Shown here: piece after piece, positions 40,589 to 51,565 of the stretch | Position numbering within the stretch: position 1 is the first letter of the stretch | Layout of the letters: each line of letters opens with the position of its first letter | Source: Planotetraspora sp. A-T 1434 | GTDB taxonomy: Bacteria > Actinomycetota > Actinomycetes > Streptosporangiales > Streptosporangiaceae | Assembly: GCF_025420585.1 (NCBI RefSeq) | Contig: NZ_JAOEGB010000013.1 | Location: 1-64,000 of the forward strand | DNA length: 64,000 bases | Direction: 5' to 3' | The notes under the pieces: model-generated | What the model saw: the letters and a program-made list of their open reading frames with translations, nothing else | Told to the model about the DNA's origin: nothing | Database searches by the model: none | Translations under genes and position numbers: made by a program

Positions 40589-43137
40589 GACGCCGCCTGT
40601 ACGGCCTGCGCGGGCGACGAGATGGGCAGTGTAAGGATCATGGTGAGACCTCCTCCGGGGGTGTCGTCGGGTGTCAGCGTGCCGCCCATGGCCTCGGCGA
40701 GCCCCCGGGACAGCGCGAGGCCGAGGCCGACTCCGGTGTGGTTGTCGCGGTCGCCGAGGCGCTGGAACGGCATGAAGACGCGGTCGTGGGCCTCGCGCGG
40801 GATGCCGGGCCCCCGGTCGACGACGCGGACCTCGACCTGCTCGCTGTGCGAGCTGGCGGTGACCAGCACCTTGTCGCCCGGCGGGTTGTAGCGGACGGCG
40901 TTGGACATCAGGTTGACCAGGACCCGTTCGAGGAGGGCCGGGTCGGCGACGACCTCCGGCAGTTCGGCCGGGGTGTCGGCGCGGACGCCGTCGCCGATCG
41001 GGCCGAGGTCGTCGATCGCCCGGGGCACGACCTCGTCGAGCGCCACGGGCTGGAGGGCCAGGCCGAGCACCCCGGCCTGGAGCCGGCTCATGTCGAGCAG
41101 GTTGGCGACGAGGCGATCGAGCCTGGTGAGCGATTCGTCGGCGGTGGCGAGAAGCTCCTCGCGATCCTCGTCGGACCACACGACGTCTGCGCTGCGCAGG
41201 CTCTCGACCGCCGCCTTGGCCGACGCAAGGGGCGTGCGGAGGTCGTGGCTGACGGCGGCGAGGAGCGCGGTCCGCATCCTGTCCGCGGCGGCCAGCGGCT
41301 TGGCCTGCTGCGCCTCCTCGGCGAGCCGTTCGTGCCGCAGGGCGACGGCAGCCTCGGCGGCGAACGCCTCCAGCACCCTGCGGTCGGAGGCGTCGAGCAG
41401 CCGCCCCCGCGCGGCGAGGACGAGGTCGTCGTCTATCACCACGTCGGTGTCGGCGACGCCGGGACAGGTGGACGGGGGCCCGCCCGAAGTGCCGACGATC
41501 CGCCACGCCTCGGGCTCCGACTGGTCGTCGGGGCCGGGCTCCCCGGCCCGCTCCAGCAGGGTGACCGACGCGAGGCCGAAGGTCTCCCTGAGCCGGGCCA
41601 GCAGGGACGGCAGTGCGGCCTCGCCGCGCAGGACGTGCCCGGCGAGCGTGGACAGCACCTCGGCGTCCGCGCCCGCGCGGGAGGCCTCTCGCGTACGGCG
41701 GGCCGCCACGTCGACGATCGCGCTGACCGCCGCGGCGACCAGGATGAACACGACGAGGGCGAAGAGGTTCTCCGGGTCGGAGATCGTCAGCGTGTGGATG
41801 GGCGGCGTGAAGTAGTAGTTCAGCAGGAGGGACCCGCCGACGGCCGCGGTGATGGCCGGCCACATGCCGCCGATGAGCGCGACGCCGACGACCATGAGGA
41901 GGAAGAGGAGGATCTGGCTGGGCAGCGTCAGCATGTCCCGGAACGGGATGAGCGCGGCGGTGAGCGCGGGGACTCCGGCGACGGCCACGGCCCACCCGGT
42001 CAGCCTCCGCTCGCGGGTCAGCGCGGCCCGCGCGCGCGAGGGACGCCCGCGGCCCCTCTGCGCCTCGGCATGGGTGATCATGTGGACGTCGATCGAGCCG
42101 GACAGGGCCGTCGTGGTGACGCCCACTCCCCGGGCGAGGATCTGCGCGAACCTCCCCCGCCGGGAGGCGCCGAGCACCAGCTGGGTGGCGTTGACGCCAC
42201 CGGCGAAATCGAGCAGGGCGCGGGCGATGTCCTCGCCTACAACCTGGTGGTAGGTGCCGCCCAGGCTCTCCACGAGAGTGCGCTGGCGGGCCAGGTTGGC
42301 GGGGTCCTCCCCGGTCAGGCCGTCGGCCCGGGTGACGTGGACGGCCAGCAGGTCGGCGCCCTTGGTCCTGGCCGCGATCCGGGCGGCCCGCCGTACCAGC
42401 GTGTCGCCCTCGGGGCCGCCGGTCAGCGCGACCACGACGCGCTCGCGCGCCTCCCAGGTCGTGGCGATCCCGTGCTCGGCCCGGTAGCGGTCGAGCTGGT
42501 CGTCGACCTTCCCGGCGACCCAGAGCAGGGCGAGCTCGCGCAGCGCGGTGAGGTTGCCGACTCGGAAGTAGTTCGACAGCGCCGCGTCGATCTTCTCGGG
42601 CGTGTACACGTTGCCGTGGGCCATCCGGCGGCGGAGCGCCTCCGGGGCCATGTCGACCAGCTCGACCTGGTCGGCCCGCCGTACGACCTCGTCCGGCACG
42701 GTCTCGCGCTGCGGAATGCCGGTGATCTCCTGGACGACGTCGTTGACCGACTCCAGGTGCTGGATGTTCACGGTGGAGATCACGTCGATGCCGGCGTCGA
42801 GGATGTCCTCGATGTCCTGCCAGCGCTTGACGTTGCGGGAGCCGGGCACGTTGGTGTGCGCCAGCTCGTCGATCAGCGCGACCCTGGGGGCCCTGGCGAT
42901 GACGGCGTCGACGTCGAGCTCGGTGAAGGTCGTCCCCCGGTGGACCATGGTCTTGCGGGGGACGACCTCCATGCCGTCGAGCAGCGCGGCGGTGTGGGCG
43001 CGGCCGTGGGTCTCGACGAGACCCACGACCACGTCCCTGCCACGCGCCAGCGCCCGGCGGCCCTCGCCGAGCATCGCGAAGGTTTTGCCGACCCCGGGGG
43101 CCGCCCCGAGGTAGACCCGTAACCGTCCGCGTGGCAC
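40585..43137 (-). CDS. kdpD: KdpD, K+/turgor sensor histidine kinase
   Basis: 850 aa. N-terminal KdpD domain with Walker A GAAPGVGKT (residues 11-19) and DELAHTNVPGSRNVKRWQDI; a USP-like domain (VVVALTGGPEGDTLVRRAAR, LVLGASRRGRFAQIL); four close membrane helices; a GAF-like region; HisKA (AAVSHDLRTPLASAKAAVES) and HATPase_c (NLMSNAVRYNPPGDKV, GVGLGLALSRGLAEAMGG). The start is GTG at 43137, five bases after the kdpC stop. In Bacillus and Staphylococcus relatives the USP domain binds c-di-AMP; whether that holds here is unknown. Confidence 0.97.
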   Translation of the reverse strand: MPRGRLRVYLGAAPGVGKTFAMLGEGRRALARGRDVVVGLVETHGRAHTAALLDGMEVVPRKTMVHRGTTFTELDVDAVIARAPRVALIDELAHTNVPGSRNVKRWQDIEDILDAGIDVISTVNIQHLESVNDVVQEITGIPQRETVPDEVVRRADQVELVDMAPEALRRRMAHGNVYTPEKIDAALSNYFRVGNLTALRELALLWVAGKVDDQLDRYRAEHGIATTWEARERVVVALTGGPEGDTLVRRAARIAARTKGADLLAVHVTRADGLTGEDPANLARQRTLVESLGGTYHQVVGEDIARALLDFAGGVNATQLVLGASRRGRFAQILARGVGVTTTALSGSIDVHMITHAEAQRGRGRPSRARAALTRERRLTGWAVAVAGVPALTAALIPFRDMLTLPSQILLFLLMVVGVALIGGMWPAITAAVGGSLLLNYYFTPPIHTLTISDPENLFALVVFILVAAAVSAIVDVAARRTREASRAGADAEVLSTLAGHVLRGEAALPSLLARLRETFGLASVTLLERAGEPGPDDQSEPEAWRIVGTSGGPPSTCPGVADTDVVIDDDLVLAARGRLLDASDRRVLEAFAAEAAVALRHERLAEEAQQAKPLAAADRMRTALLAAVSHDLRTPLASAKAAVESLRSADVVWSDEDREELLATADESLTRLDRLVANLLDMSRLQAGVLGLALQPVALDEVVPRAIDDLGPIGDGVRADTPAELPEVVADPALLERVLVNLMSNAVRYNPPGDKVLVTASSHSEQVEVRVVDRGPGIPREAHDRVFMPFQRLGDRDNHTGVGLGLALSRGLAEAMGGTLTPDDTPGGGLTMILTLPISSPAQAVQAAS

Positions 43138-43142
43138 GCCCG

Positions 43143-43984
43143 CTACCGATCCCTGTCGAGGGCCAGATTGAGCTCCAGCACGTTCACGGCGGGCTCTCCC
43201 ATGAAGCCGAGCGCCCGGCCCGTGGTGTGCTCCCCGATGAGCGCCTTGACCTTGGCCAGGGGAATGCCGCGCTCCCTGGCCACCCGCGGCGCCTGGAGCT
43301 CGGCGTAGGCCACGGAGATGTGCGGGTCGAGCCCCGAGCCGCTGGCGGTCACCGCGTCGGCGGGCACCACGGCGGTCGAGGAGCCCCGGACCGGGACGGT
43401 ACGGCCGGCCGAGTAGTCCTCACCCGGCTTGCCGCACTCGACCTTCACGCCCTCGTAGGTCGTGACGAACGGCGCCGCCGGGCAGGCCTGGTTGACGCTG
43501 ACCGCCCTGGTGGGCGCGCCGACGGCCGGGAAGACCTTCAGCACCGCGCCGACCCCGTCGGCCGTGCAGTACGGCCTGGCCCCGCTGACGCCCTCCAGCT
43601 CGCCGGCGGCCTTGCTGCGCGCGCAGACCTGGGTGAGCAGGCTCTGCTTGCCCGGGGTGCCCAGGACGTCCAGGACGCTCTCGGGGCCGAGGTTGCTCGC
43701 GGCGGTCGACGTCATGTCGTACCCGGCGCCCGCCGCGGACGGCCGACTCTGGAAGTACTTCTTTATCGGGTTTCCGTCTTTGTCGGTGAAGCTCTGGCCG
43801 ACGAGGGCGCTGCCGACGTCCCTGCCGTCCTTCTGGACGATCGAGCCGTTGGCCCTGCCGTTGAACACGGCCTGGGCGACGCCGGTGGCCACCAGTGGGT
43901 AGACGACGCCGGTCACGACGGTGAGCACGAGCAGCGCGCGGAGCGCGGCGAGGTGCTGCCGGAGCCAGCTGGGCAGGCGTTCCA

Positions 43985-43985
<1 letters not shown>
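43143..43985 (-). CDS. kdpC: KdpC, K+-transporting ATPase subunit C (enlarged)
   Basis: 280 aa, about 80 longer than the common KdpC of about 190-200 aa. One N-terminal membrane helix (ALLVLTVVTGVVYPLVATGV), VQKDGRDVGSALVGQSF, YFQSRPSAAGAGYD and the C-terminal GSGLDPHISVAYAELQAPRV, TGRALGFMGEPAVNVLELN are all typical. The extra length is an insertion after SNLGP (about residues 100-195) with paired Cys (QVCAR, RPYCTAD, NQACPAAP, KVECGKP), which could form disulfides outside the cell. ATG at 43985 shares one base with the kdpB stop. Confidence 0.95.
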
Positions 43986-46191
<2,206 letters not shown>

Positions 46192-46192
<1 letters not shown>

Positions 46193-47853
46193 CAGTGGAT
46201 TCCTTCTGCGAGCGGGCCGAGCGCCAGGGCGGGGAGGAAGGTCAGCGCGACGAGGATGATGGTCACGCCGGCGACCATGCCGACGAACTGCGGCCGGTGC
46301 GTGGGCAGGGTTCCGGCCGACGCCGGGACCGGCGACTGCCTGGCCAGCGATCCCGCGAGGCCCAGGACGAAGACGATCGGCAGGAACCGGCCGAAGGCCA
46401 TGCACAGGCCGAGCGCCGTGTCGTACCACGGCGTGTTGACGGTGATGCCCGCGAACGCCGACCCGTTGTTGTTAGACGCGCTGGTGAAGGCGTAGAGCAC
46501 CTCGGACAGGCCGTGCGCCCCGCCGTTCAGCATGCTCGCCCGCCGCTCGGGCGAACCCATCGCGACGGCCGTGCCGACCAGCACCAGGATCGGGGTGATC
46601 AGGAAGTACATCGACGCGAGCTTGATCTCGCGGGAGCCGATCTTCTTGCCCAGATATTCGGGGGTCCGGCCGACCATCAGGCCGGCGACGAACACGGTGA
46701 TCACGGCGAGGACGAGCATGCCGTACAGGCCGGAGCCCACGCCGCCGGGCGCGACCTCGCCCAGCATCATGTTGAACATCGTGACCATGCCGCCGAGCGC
46801 GGTGAACGAGTCGTGGAACGAGTTGACCGCTCCGGTCGAGGTGAGCGTCGTCGCGGCGGCGAAGGCGCCGGAGTCGGGGACCCCGAAGCGGACGTCCTTG
46901 CCCTCCATCGCGGCGCCCACCGCCTGCGGCACGGTGCCGCCGTGCGCGATCTCCAGCCCGGTCAGTACGGCGATGCTCGCGAAGGCCAGGATTCCCATGA
47001 CGGCGGCGATGGCGTAGCCCTGCCGCCTGTCGCCCACGATGCGGCCGAAGGTACGCGGCAGCGCGAACGGCAGGACCAGGAGAGCGAAGACCTCGAACCA
47101 GTTGGTCCAGCTGTTGGGGTTCTCGAACGGGTGGGCGGAGTTGGTGTTGTAGAAGCCGTCGCCGTTGTTGCCGAGCTCCTTGATGATCTCCTGGCTGGCC
47201 ACCGGGCCGCCGGTGATGGCCTGGTGGCCGCCCGCGAGCGTGGTGACCGTGTGCGCCTCGGAGAGGTTCTGGATCGCGCCGCCCGCCATGAGGACGATCG
47301 CGCCCACGAAGGCGATCGGCAGCAGGATGCGGACGATGCCGCGGACGAGGTCCACCCAGAAGTTGCCGAGATCCTCGGTCCTGCTGCGGGCGAACCCGCG
47401 GACGAGCGCGACGGCGACGGCCATGCCCACTGCGGCCGACAGGAAGTTCTGCACCGCCAGGCCGGCCATCTGCACGAGGTGGCCCATCGTGGACTCACCC
47501 GAGTAGGCCTGCCAGTTGGTGTTGGTCACGAAGCTGACCGCGGTGTTCCAGGCGATGTGACCGGGCACCGGAGGAAAGCCCAGCGAAAGGAACAGCTTGT
47601 CCTGCAGGCGCTGGAAGCCGTACAGGAACAGGATCGATATGGCGGAGAACGCCAGCACGGCGCGGGCGTAGACGTTCCACCGCTGCTCGGCGTCCGGCTG
47701 GACGCCGATGATCCGGTAGATCACCCGCTCGGCGGCGAGGTGCCTCTTGCCGGTGTAGACGCGATACATGTAGTCGCCCACCGGCCGGTGCGTCAGCACG
47801 AGGGCGAGGACCAGGGCCCCGATGAACAGGATCCCGGCGAGAGTGGGTGACAT
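46192..47853 (-). CDS. kdpA: KdpA, K+-binding membrane subunit
   Basis: 553 aa with ten membrane helices. SKT-like selectivity loops are recognisable: [56 protein letters not shown] and [14 protein letters not shown]. These four pore loops bind K+ at micromolar levels. ATG at 47853, sharing one base with the kdpF stop. Length equals that of known KdpA. Confidence 0.97.
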
Positions 47854-47942
47854 CAGAACCGCTCCGGGAACAGCAGGGCCGCGACCACGAAGATCACTAG
47901 ACCGATGGTGACCACCAGGCCAGTGGCGTTGACAGCGCTCAC
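47853..47942 (-). CDS. kdpF: KdpF, small stabilising subunit
   Basis: 29 aa, one membrane helix ([20 protein letters not shown]) ending ERF, typical of KdpF, which stabilises the KdpABC complex. GTG start at 47942, overlapping the stop of the 27-aa gene before it (GTGA); its stop shares a base with the kdpA ATG. Confidence 0.92.
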   Translation of the reverse strand: MSAVNATGLVVTIGLVIFVVAALLFPERF

Positions 47943-48022
47943 AGGCGCTCCACCGCCTTGACGACGAGCCCCATGATCGCGAATATCGCGACCGTCAGGG
48001 CGACGAAGATGACGTCGGCCAT
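47939..48022 (-). CDS. 27-aa membrane microprotein leading the kdp operon
   Basis: The frame encodes [20 protein letters not shown] followed by VKAVERL and a stop: a single hydrophobic helix with a short basic/acidic tail. It has the best ribosome site of the operon (GAGGAG, 5 nt before the ATG at 48022) and its stop overlaps the kdpF GTG by 4 nt, so the whole kdpFABCDE operon is translated behind it. It is similar in size and hydrophobicity to KdpF but distinct. It may be a second accessory subunit or a coupling leader peptide; function is inferred from position only. Confidence 0.75.
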   Translation of the reverse strand: MADVIFVALTVAIFAIMGLVVKAVERL

Positions 48023-48447
48023 CCCCACTCCTCAAATTCCGGACGATGCCTCAGCCACCCGGGACGGATGGCCACATGGCAAGCAAAGTCCTCGATTGGG
48101 GGGCTTTCGCCGGTCTTGACGGGTTCCATACGCCATCAGGCGGAGTATTGACGTGATCCGTACGTCGTCCTGGAGTCCCCCGCGGCCGCACCGTGTGGGA
48201 GAAGGTCATCCGCGGTGACTCGATCGGAGTGCGGCAGCGTGATCGCTCCACCGACAAGCGGAAGGGCGGCGGTCCGGCCCTGCCCCTGACCCCAACACCT
48301 GCACAGGCCGAACAGGCCGAACAGCCCGAACAGCCCGAACAGCCCGAGCCGATGGTTCACCGTGCGGGGAGTGGATGCAGGGGCTGCTCGTGGCTGCTCG
48401 TGTCGATGCGACGCACGGACGTGCGGCTCGCGCCGGCGTTCCCCGCG
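48023..48447. other. kdp promoter region and repeat-bearing intergenic stretch
   Basis: 425 bp between the kdp operon and the MarR gene. On the minus strand CGTCAAG (complement of 48115-48121) and CGTCAAT (complement of 48147-48153) lie about 95-130 bp before the first start codon and may be KdpE or promoter elements. The MarR-side part holds a 9-bp repeat. No further gene is supported. Confidence 0.45.
48307..48351. repeat. Five tandem 9-bp units (GCCGAACAG type)
   Basis: GCCGAACAG, GCCGAACAG, CCCGAACAG, CCCGAACAG, CCCGAGCCG in a non-coding stretch. Read on the minus strand it would give repeating G-L-F, but no ribosome site supports a gene. Confidence 0.85.
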
Positions 48448-48906
48448 TCAGTCGTTGGTCGCGATGTTCTGAATCGCACGGGCGAGCCGAGCAAGATCGA
48501 TGCCTTGGAGGTGGTCAAGAAAGTGCCGGCGCACGCTGGCCAAGTTGCTCGGCCATGCCCGTTCCAGGCGGTCGAGGCCGGCGTCGGTGAGGACGGCGTT
48601 CCACCCGCGGGCGTCGTCGTCGCACCTGACCCGTTCGATCAGGCCCTGACCCTCCAGGCGGGTGACGATGCGGGTCATCCCGCTCAGCGAGAGTTCGCAG
48701 GCGACCGCGAGTTCGCCCATCCGCATCCGCCGCTGCGGCGCCTCGGACAACCGCATCAGGGCAGTCCACTCAATGAGCGGCAACTGCTGTTCGCGCACCA
48801 TGTCGGCGTCGATCGCGCGGGGAAGCGCGTACATCACGCGAGGCAGCGCATGGACCAGCGCATCCTCATCAGGAGTCAGGGGCTGCAACGGCTCCGCTGT
48901 GGTCAT
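48448..48906 (-). CDS. MarR-family transcriptional regulator
   Basis: 152 aa. The winged helix is clear: WTALMRLSEAPQRRMRMGEL, ACELSLSGMTRIVTRLEGQG and the wing RVRCDDDARGWNAVLTDAG. It is divergent from a (now broken) NADPH-dependent FMN reductase and an SDR gene, a layout typical of MarR repressors that control redox enzymes for electrophile or quinone stress. A dyad lies in the shared region. ATG at 48906 (an in-frame GTG at 48912 is possible). Confidence 0.92.
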   Translation of the reverse strand: MTTAEPLQPLTPDEDALVHALPRVMYALPRAIDADMVREQQLPLIEWTALMRLSEAPQRRMRMGELAVACELSLSGMTRIVTRLEGQGLIERVRCDDDARGWNAVLTDAGLDRLERAWPSNLASVRRHFLDHLQGIDLARLARAIQNIATND

Positions 48907-48919
48907 GGCCACATTCTAC

Positions 48920-48935
48920 TTGCTTCACAAAGCAA
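48920..48935. promoter_or_regulatory. MarR-box-like dyad
   Basis: TTGCTT (48920-48925), CACA, AAGCAA (48930-48935) is a perfect dyad 14 bp before the MarR start. A second half, GAAGCAATC, recurs at 48961-48969 near the reductase relic with TTGAC before it. Two sites in a divergent region fit self-repression plus control of the rightward genes. Confidence 0.6.
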
Positions 48936-48999
48936 TCACGAATAAGGTTTCTTTCTTGACGAAGCAATCATCTGACGTCAAAGAAAGTGGAGTCCACCG

Positions 49000-49284
49000 A
49001 TGACCAAAATCGCGATCATCCTTGGCAGCACCCGTCCCCGGGCACAACGGGGAGGCCGTCGCCCGCTGGGTGTACCAGGTAGCCGCGCAGCGGACCGACG
49101 CGCAGTTCGAACTCGTCGACTTGCTCGACTACAAGCTCCCGCACCTTGATGAGGCGCTGCCGCCGTCGTTGGGCCAGTACACGCAGCCGCACACCGTGGC
49201 GGGGTCCAGCTTGAGTCGCCCACCGCGACGTTGGATCAGGTCGTGGCATGGAGCAAGGCGCTCGCGCCGATGCGCGCCGGCTGA
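49000..49284 (+). pseudogene. NADPH-dependent FMN reductase, frameshifted and internally deleted
   Basis: Start MTKIAIILGSTRPR at 49000 (GTGGAG ribosome site) is the classic FMN-reductase opening. After about 15 codons the frame shifts and continues with HNGEAVARWVYQVAAQRTDA, LLDYKLPHLDEALPPSLGQY and TQPHT. The expected flavin-loop middle of roughly 100 codons (YNHS region) is missing, and a third frame resumes with TLDQVVAWSKALAPMRAG and stops at 49284. At least two lesions make it non-functional. Its intact form probably was the main target of the MarR regulator. Confidence 0.85.
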
Positions 49285-49349
49285 ACGCACCGCCCCACAA
49301 GCTGATCTGACGCGGTTACTCGGACAGACCACGGACCAGGAGGAGCTCC

Positions 49350-50114
49350 ATGGGAACGCTTGACGGGAAGGTAGTGCTGATCACCGGCACCGCAGGGGGT
49401 TTGGGTCGCGTCGCGTCGCTGACCTTTGCGCGAGAAGGCGCAAAGGTCGTCGGGTGCGACTTCCAGGTTGATGCCAACAACGAGACGGTCGAACTCGTCC
49501 GTCGCGCCGGCGGTGAAATGACGGGCATCGCGCCGGTTGATCTCACCGACCCGGAACAGGTCCGGCAACTCGTTGAGGACGCCGTGGCCGCCTATGGCGG
49601 GCTCGACGTGGTCTACAACAACGCGGCCATACAACGCTTCGGCCCGATGCCCGATTTCTCTGTCGAGGACTGGCGGGTGACCATCGCCGGCGAACTCGAC
49701 ATACCCTTCTTCGTATCGAAGTTCGCATGGCCGCACCTGGTCCGGCGCGGTGGCGGCGTCATCATCAACGTCGCGTCCATATCCGGCATGATCGCTGGCG
49801 AGGTCCCCCCAATGGTCGGGCACAGTGCGGCGAAGGCCGGCGTCATCGGTATGACGCGGCAACTCGCGCTTGAAGGTGCGCGCCATGGGATCCGTGCGGT
49901 GGCGATCAGCCCCGGGCCCATCCTGACCCCGGTCATTGACCGCGATCTCGGCGACAACCAGGCGGCCAGGGACGCGGTAACCGGCAAGACGCTCCTCAAG
50001 CGCTTCGGTCAGCCCGAGGAGATCGTCGAGTTGGCGGCCTTCCTCGCTTCTGACCGGGCAGGATACATCACAGGCGCCAACTACCCGGTCGACGGCGGCG
50101 CGGCCGCCTGGTAG
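49350..50114 (+). CDS. Short-chain dehydrogenase with catalytic Tyr replaced by His
   Basis: 254 aa classical SDR. NAD(P) motif TGTAGGLG near residue 13, YNNAAI (NNAG-like), VASISG (catalytic Ser), then GHSAAKAGV in place of YxxxK, so His158 occupies the catalytic Tyr position with Lys162 kept, and ISPGPILTPV later. The C-terminal GYITGANYPVDGGAAAW is standard. The change is in the DNA (CAC codon). Activity may be altered or lost, or His may act as the base. ATG at 49350 with a strong AGGAGG. Part of the MarR-linked unit after the broken reductase. Confidence 0.9.
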   Translation: MGTLDGKVVLITGTAGGLGRVASLTFAREGAKVVGCDFQVDANNETVELVRRAGGEMTGIAPVDLTDPEQVRQLVEDAVAAYGGLDVVYNNAAIQRFGPMPDFSVEDWRVTIAGELDIPFFVSKFAWPHLVRRGGGVIINVASISGMIAGEVPPMVGHSAAKAGVIGMTRQLALEGARHGIRAVAISPGPILTPVIDRDLGDNQAARDAVTGKTLLKRFGQPEEIVELAAFLASDRAGYITGANYPVDGGAAAW

Positions 50115-50323
50115 CCCTACCGGGAGCTTGCGCAAATCCCCACGCTCCGCGAACGCTCCGCCGTACAGTCCGCGGCGAGACCCGGTGAACTGACCTCGTC
50201 CGGAGGACATCGTCCCCTGTGCCTCCGCACAGGCCCGCGGCCTGGGCGCGGGCTCAGGAGGTCAGGCGTGAGACGGCGCCGGGCCCAATGCCAACGCCCG
50301 GTGCCGGTCGAGGCATCAGACGG

Positions 50324-50539
50324 TCATTGGGGAGGACGGGCGAACAACTCGAGGTGGGAGCACTGGACGCAGCGAAACGCGTCGACGATCGATCGCGGCT
50401 TGCCCAGACGTCTGGCCCCGCCGAAAGGTCCCCGTTCGAGGGCGCCCGCGATCCAGCTGCCATAGCCCCTGGATCCCTGGCCAGTGTCATCCATGAAGCC
50501 GGGCTGTAAGTCTTGTCCGCCACATTGAGTGCACTTCAT
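50324..50539 (-). CDS. Small zinc-ribbon protein (LELFA type)
   Basis: 71 aa. Cys3-Cys6 (MKCTQCGG) and Cys57-Cys60 (FRCVQCSHLELFA) frame a central GSWIAGALERGPFGGARRLG. This is the pattern of a small actinobacterial zinc-ribbon family with a constant CxxCxHLELFA end; function unknown. The ATG at 50539 is preferred over GTG at 50542. Convergent with the SDR gene and divergent from the inositol-phosphatase gene. Confidence 0.75.
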   Translation of the reverse strand: MKCTQCGGQDLQPGFMDDTGQGSRGYGSWIAGALERGPFGGARRLGKPRSIVDAFRCVQCSHLELFARPPQ

Positions 50540-50644
50540 CACCGCAGTGTGCCAGTATGACCGCCTTGCCGTTCATGGAAGTGACACTGTGGCCATCCCC
50601 ACTGGCAGGATCGGGCCGAGAGGAACATCTTCCAGGGGGCGCGT

Positions 50645-51442
50645 GTGAGTGTGGACCGGATTCTCGACGTCGCGGTCCGGGCGGCGCAGGACGCCGGCGG
50701 GCTGATCCGCGACTACGCGGCGGGCGATGGGATCCCCGTGGACTACAAGGGGGGCTTCGAGCCCGTCACGATCGCTGATCTGGCCGCTGACGGCCTCATC
50801 CGTGATGCCGTGGCCGCCGCGTTTCCCGGCCATCGCGTGCTGACAGAGGAGACCGCCGGCCCCGACTGGAGCAGAGCCGGTTTCGACGGGCCGTTGTGGA
50901 TCGTCGACCCGATCGACGGGACCGCCAACTACGCGCGCGGGCACCGCTACGTCTCCGTGTCCATCGCCTACGCCGAAGACGGCGTCGTGCGTGCCGGAGT
51001 CGTCCACGCTCCGTTCCTCGGCGAGACCTTCACCGCCGTCAAGGGCCGCGGCGCCTTCCTCAACGGCACGCCGATCCGCGTGGGCGCCCCCGAGAGCCTC
51101 AAGCGGTCGATCGTCAGCACGGGCTTCCCACACGACAAGACCGATGTCGAGCCGCTGGTCGAACGCGTACGGCGGCTGCTCATCCACTGCCAGGACATCA
51201 TGCGTGGGTCCTCCCCCGCACTGGACATCGCCTGGACCGCCTGCGGCCGCCTCGACGCCCACACCGAGGCGCTGTTCCCATGGGACGTCGCCGCGGCCGG
51301 GCTCATCGCCACCGAGGCGGGAGCCAGGCGCGGCAGTTTGCTGCCCGTCCCCGACGGCATCCCGCCCGACCTGTACGGCGAGGCCTTCATCGTGGCCGCT
51401 CCCGCCATCTACGACGAGCTCGTCACGCTCCTCTCCGGTTAA
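50645..51442 (+). CDS. Inositol monophosphatase-family phosphatase
   Basis: 265 aa. Metal and substrate motifs are in order: EPVTIADLAAD (usual D-x-V-T-x-x-D), VLTEETAG (catalytic Glu), WIVDPIDGTANYARG (residues about 85-99) and the C-terminal WDVAAAGLIATEAGA. Mg2+-dependent hydrolysis of inositol, histidinol or nucleotide phosphates is possible; the family does not allow exact substrate choice. GTG start at 50645. Nothing around it indicates a pathway. Confidence 0.93.
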   Translation: MSVDRILDVAVRAAQDAGGLIRDYAAGDGIPVDYKGGFEPVTIADLAADGLIRDAVAAAFPGHRVLTEETAGPDWSRAGFDGPLWIVDPIDGTANYARGHRYVSVSIAYAEDGVVRAGVVHAPFLGETFTAVKGRGAFLNGTPIRVGAPESLKRSIVSTGFPHDKTDVEPLVERVRRLLIHCQDIMRGSSPALDIAWTACGRLDAHTEALFPWDVAAAGLIATEAGARRGSLLPVPDGIPPDLYGEAFIVAAPAIYDELVTLLSG

Positions 51443-51565
51443 GCCCGCCTGGCCCACACGCCTTGCGATACAGGGCCCGCTGCCTTCTCAGGCCGGCGGG
51501 GCGCGGCGAACCGTGGCCTTCCGGCCCAGCCAGCCGTACTTCCGCCTGACACATGTGGTCGGCGA

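Noticed and set aside
40738-43122. 794-codon open frame on the plus strand
   Set aside because: Antisense to kdpD, whose domains are unambiguous. Long antisense frames are expected in high-GC DNA.
48136-48360. Small protein with G-L-F repeats on the minus strand
   Set aside because: It is the translation of a 9-bp DNA repeat, has no ribosome site and no known family.
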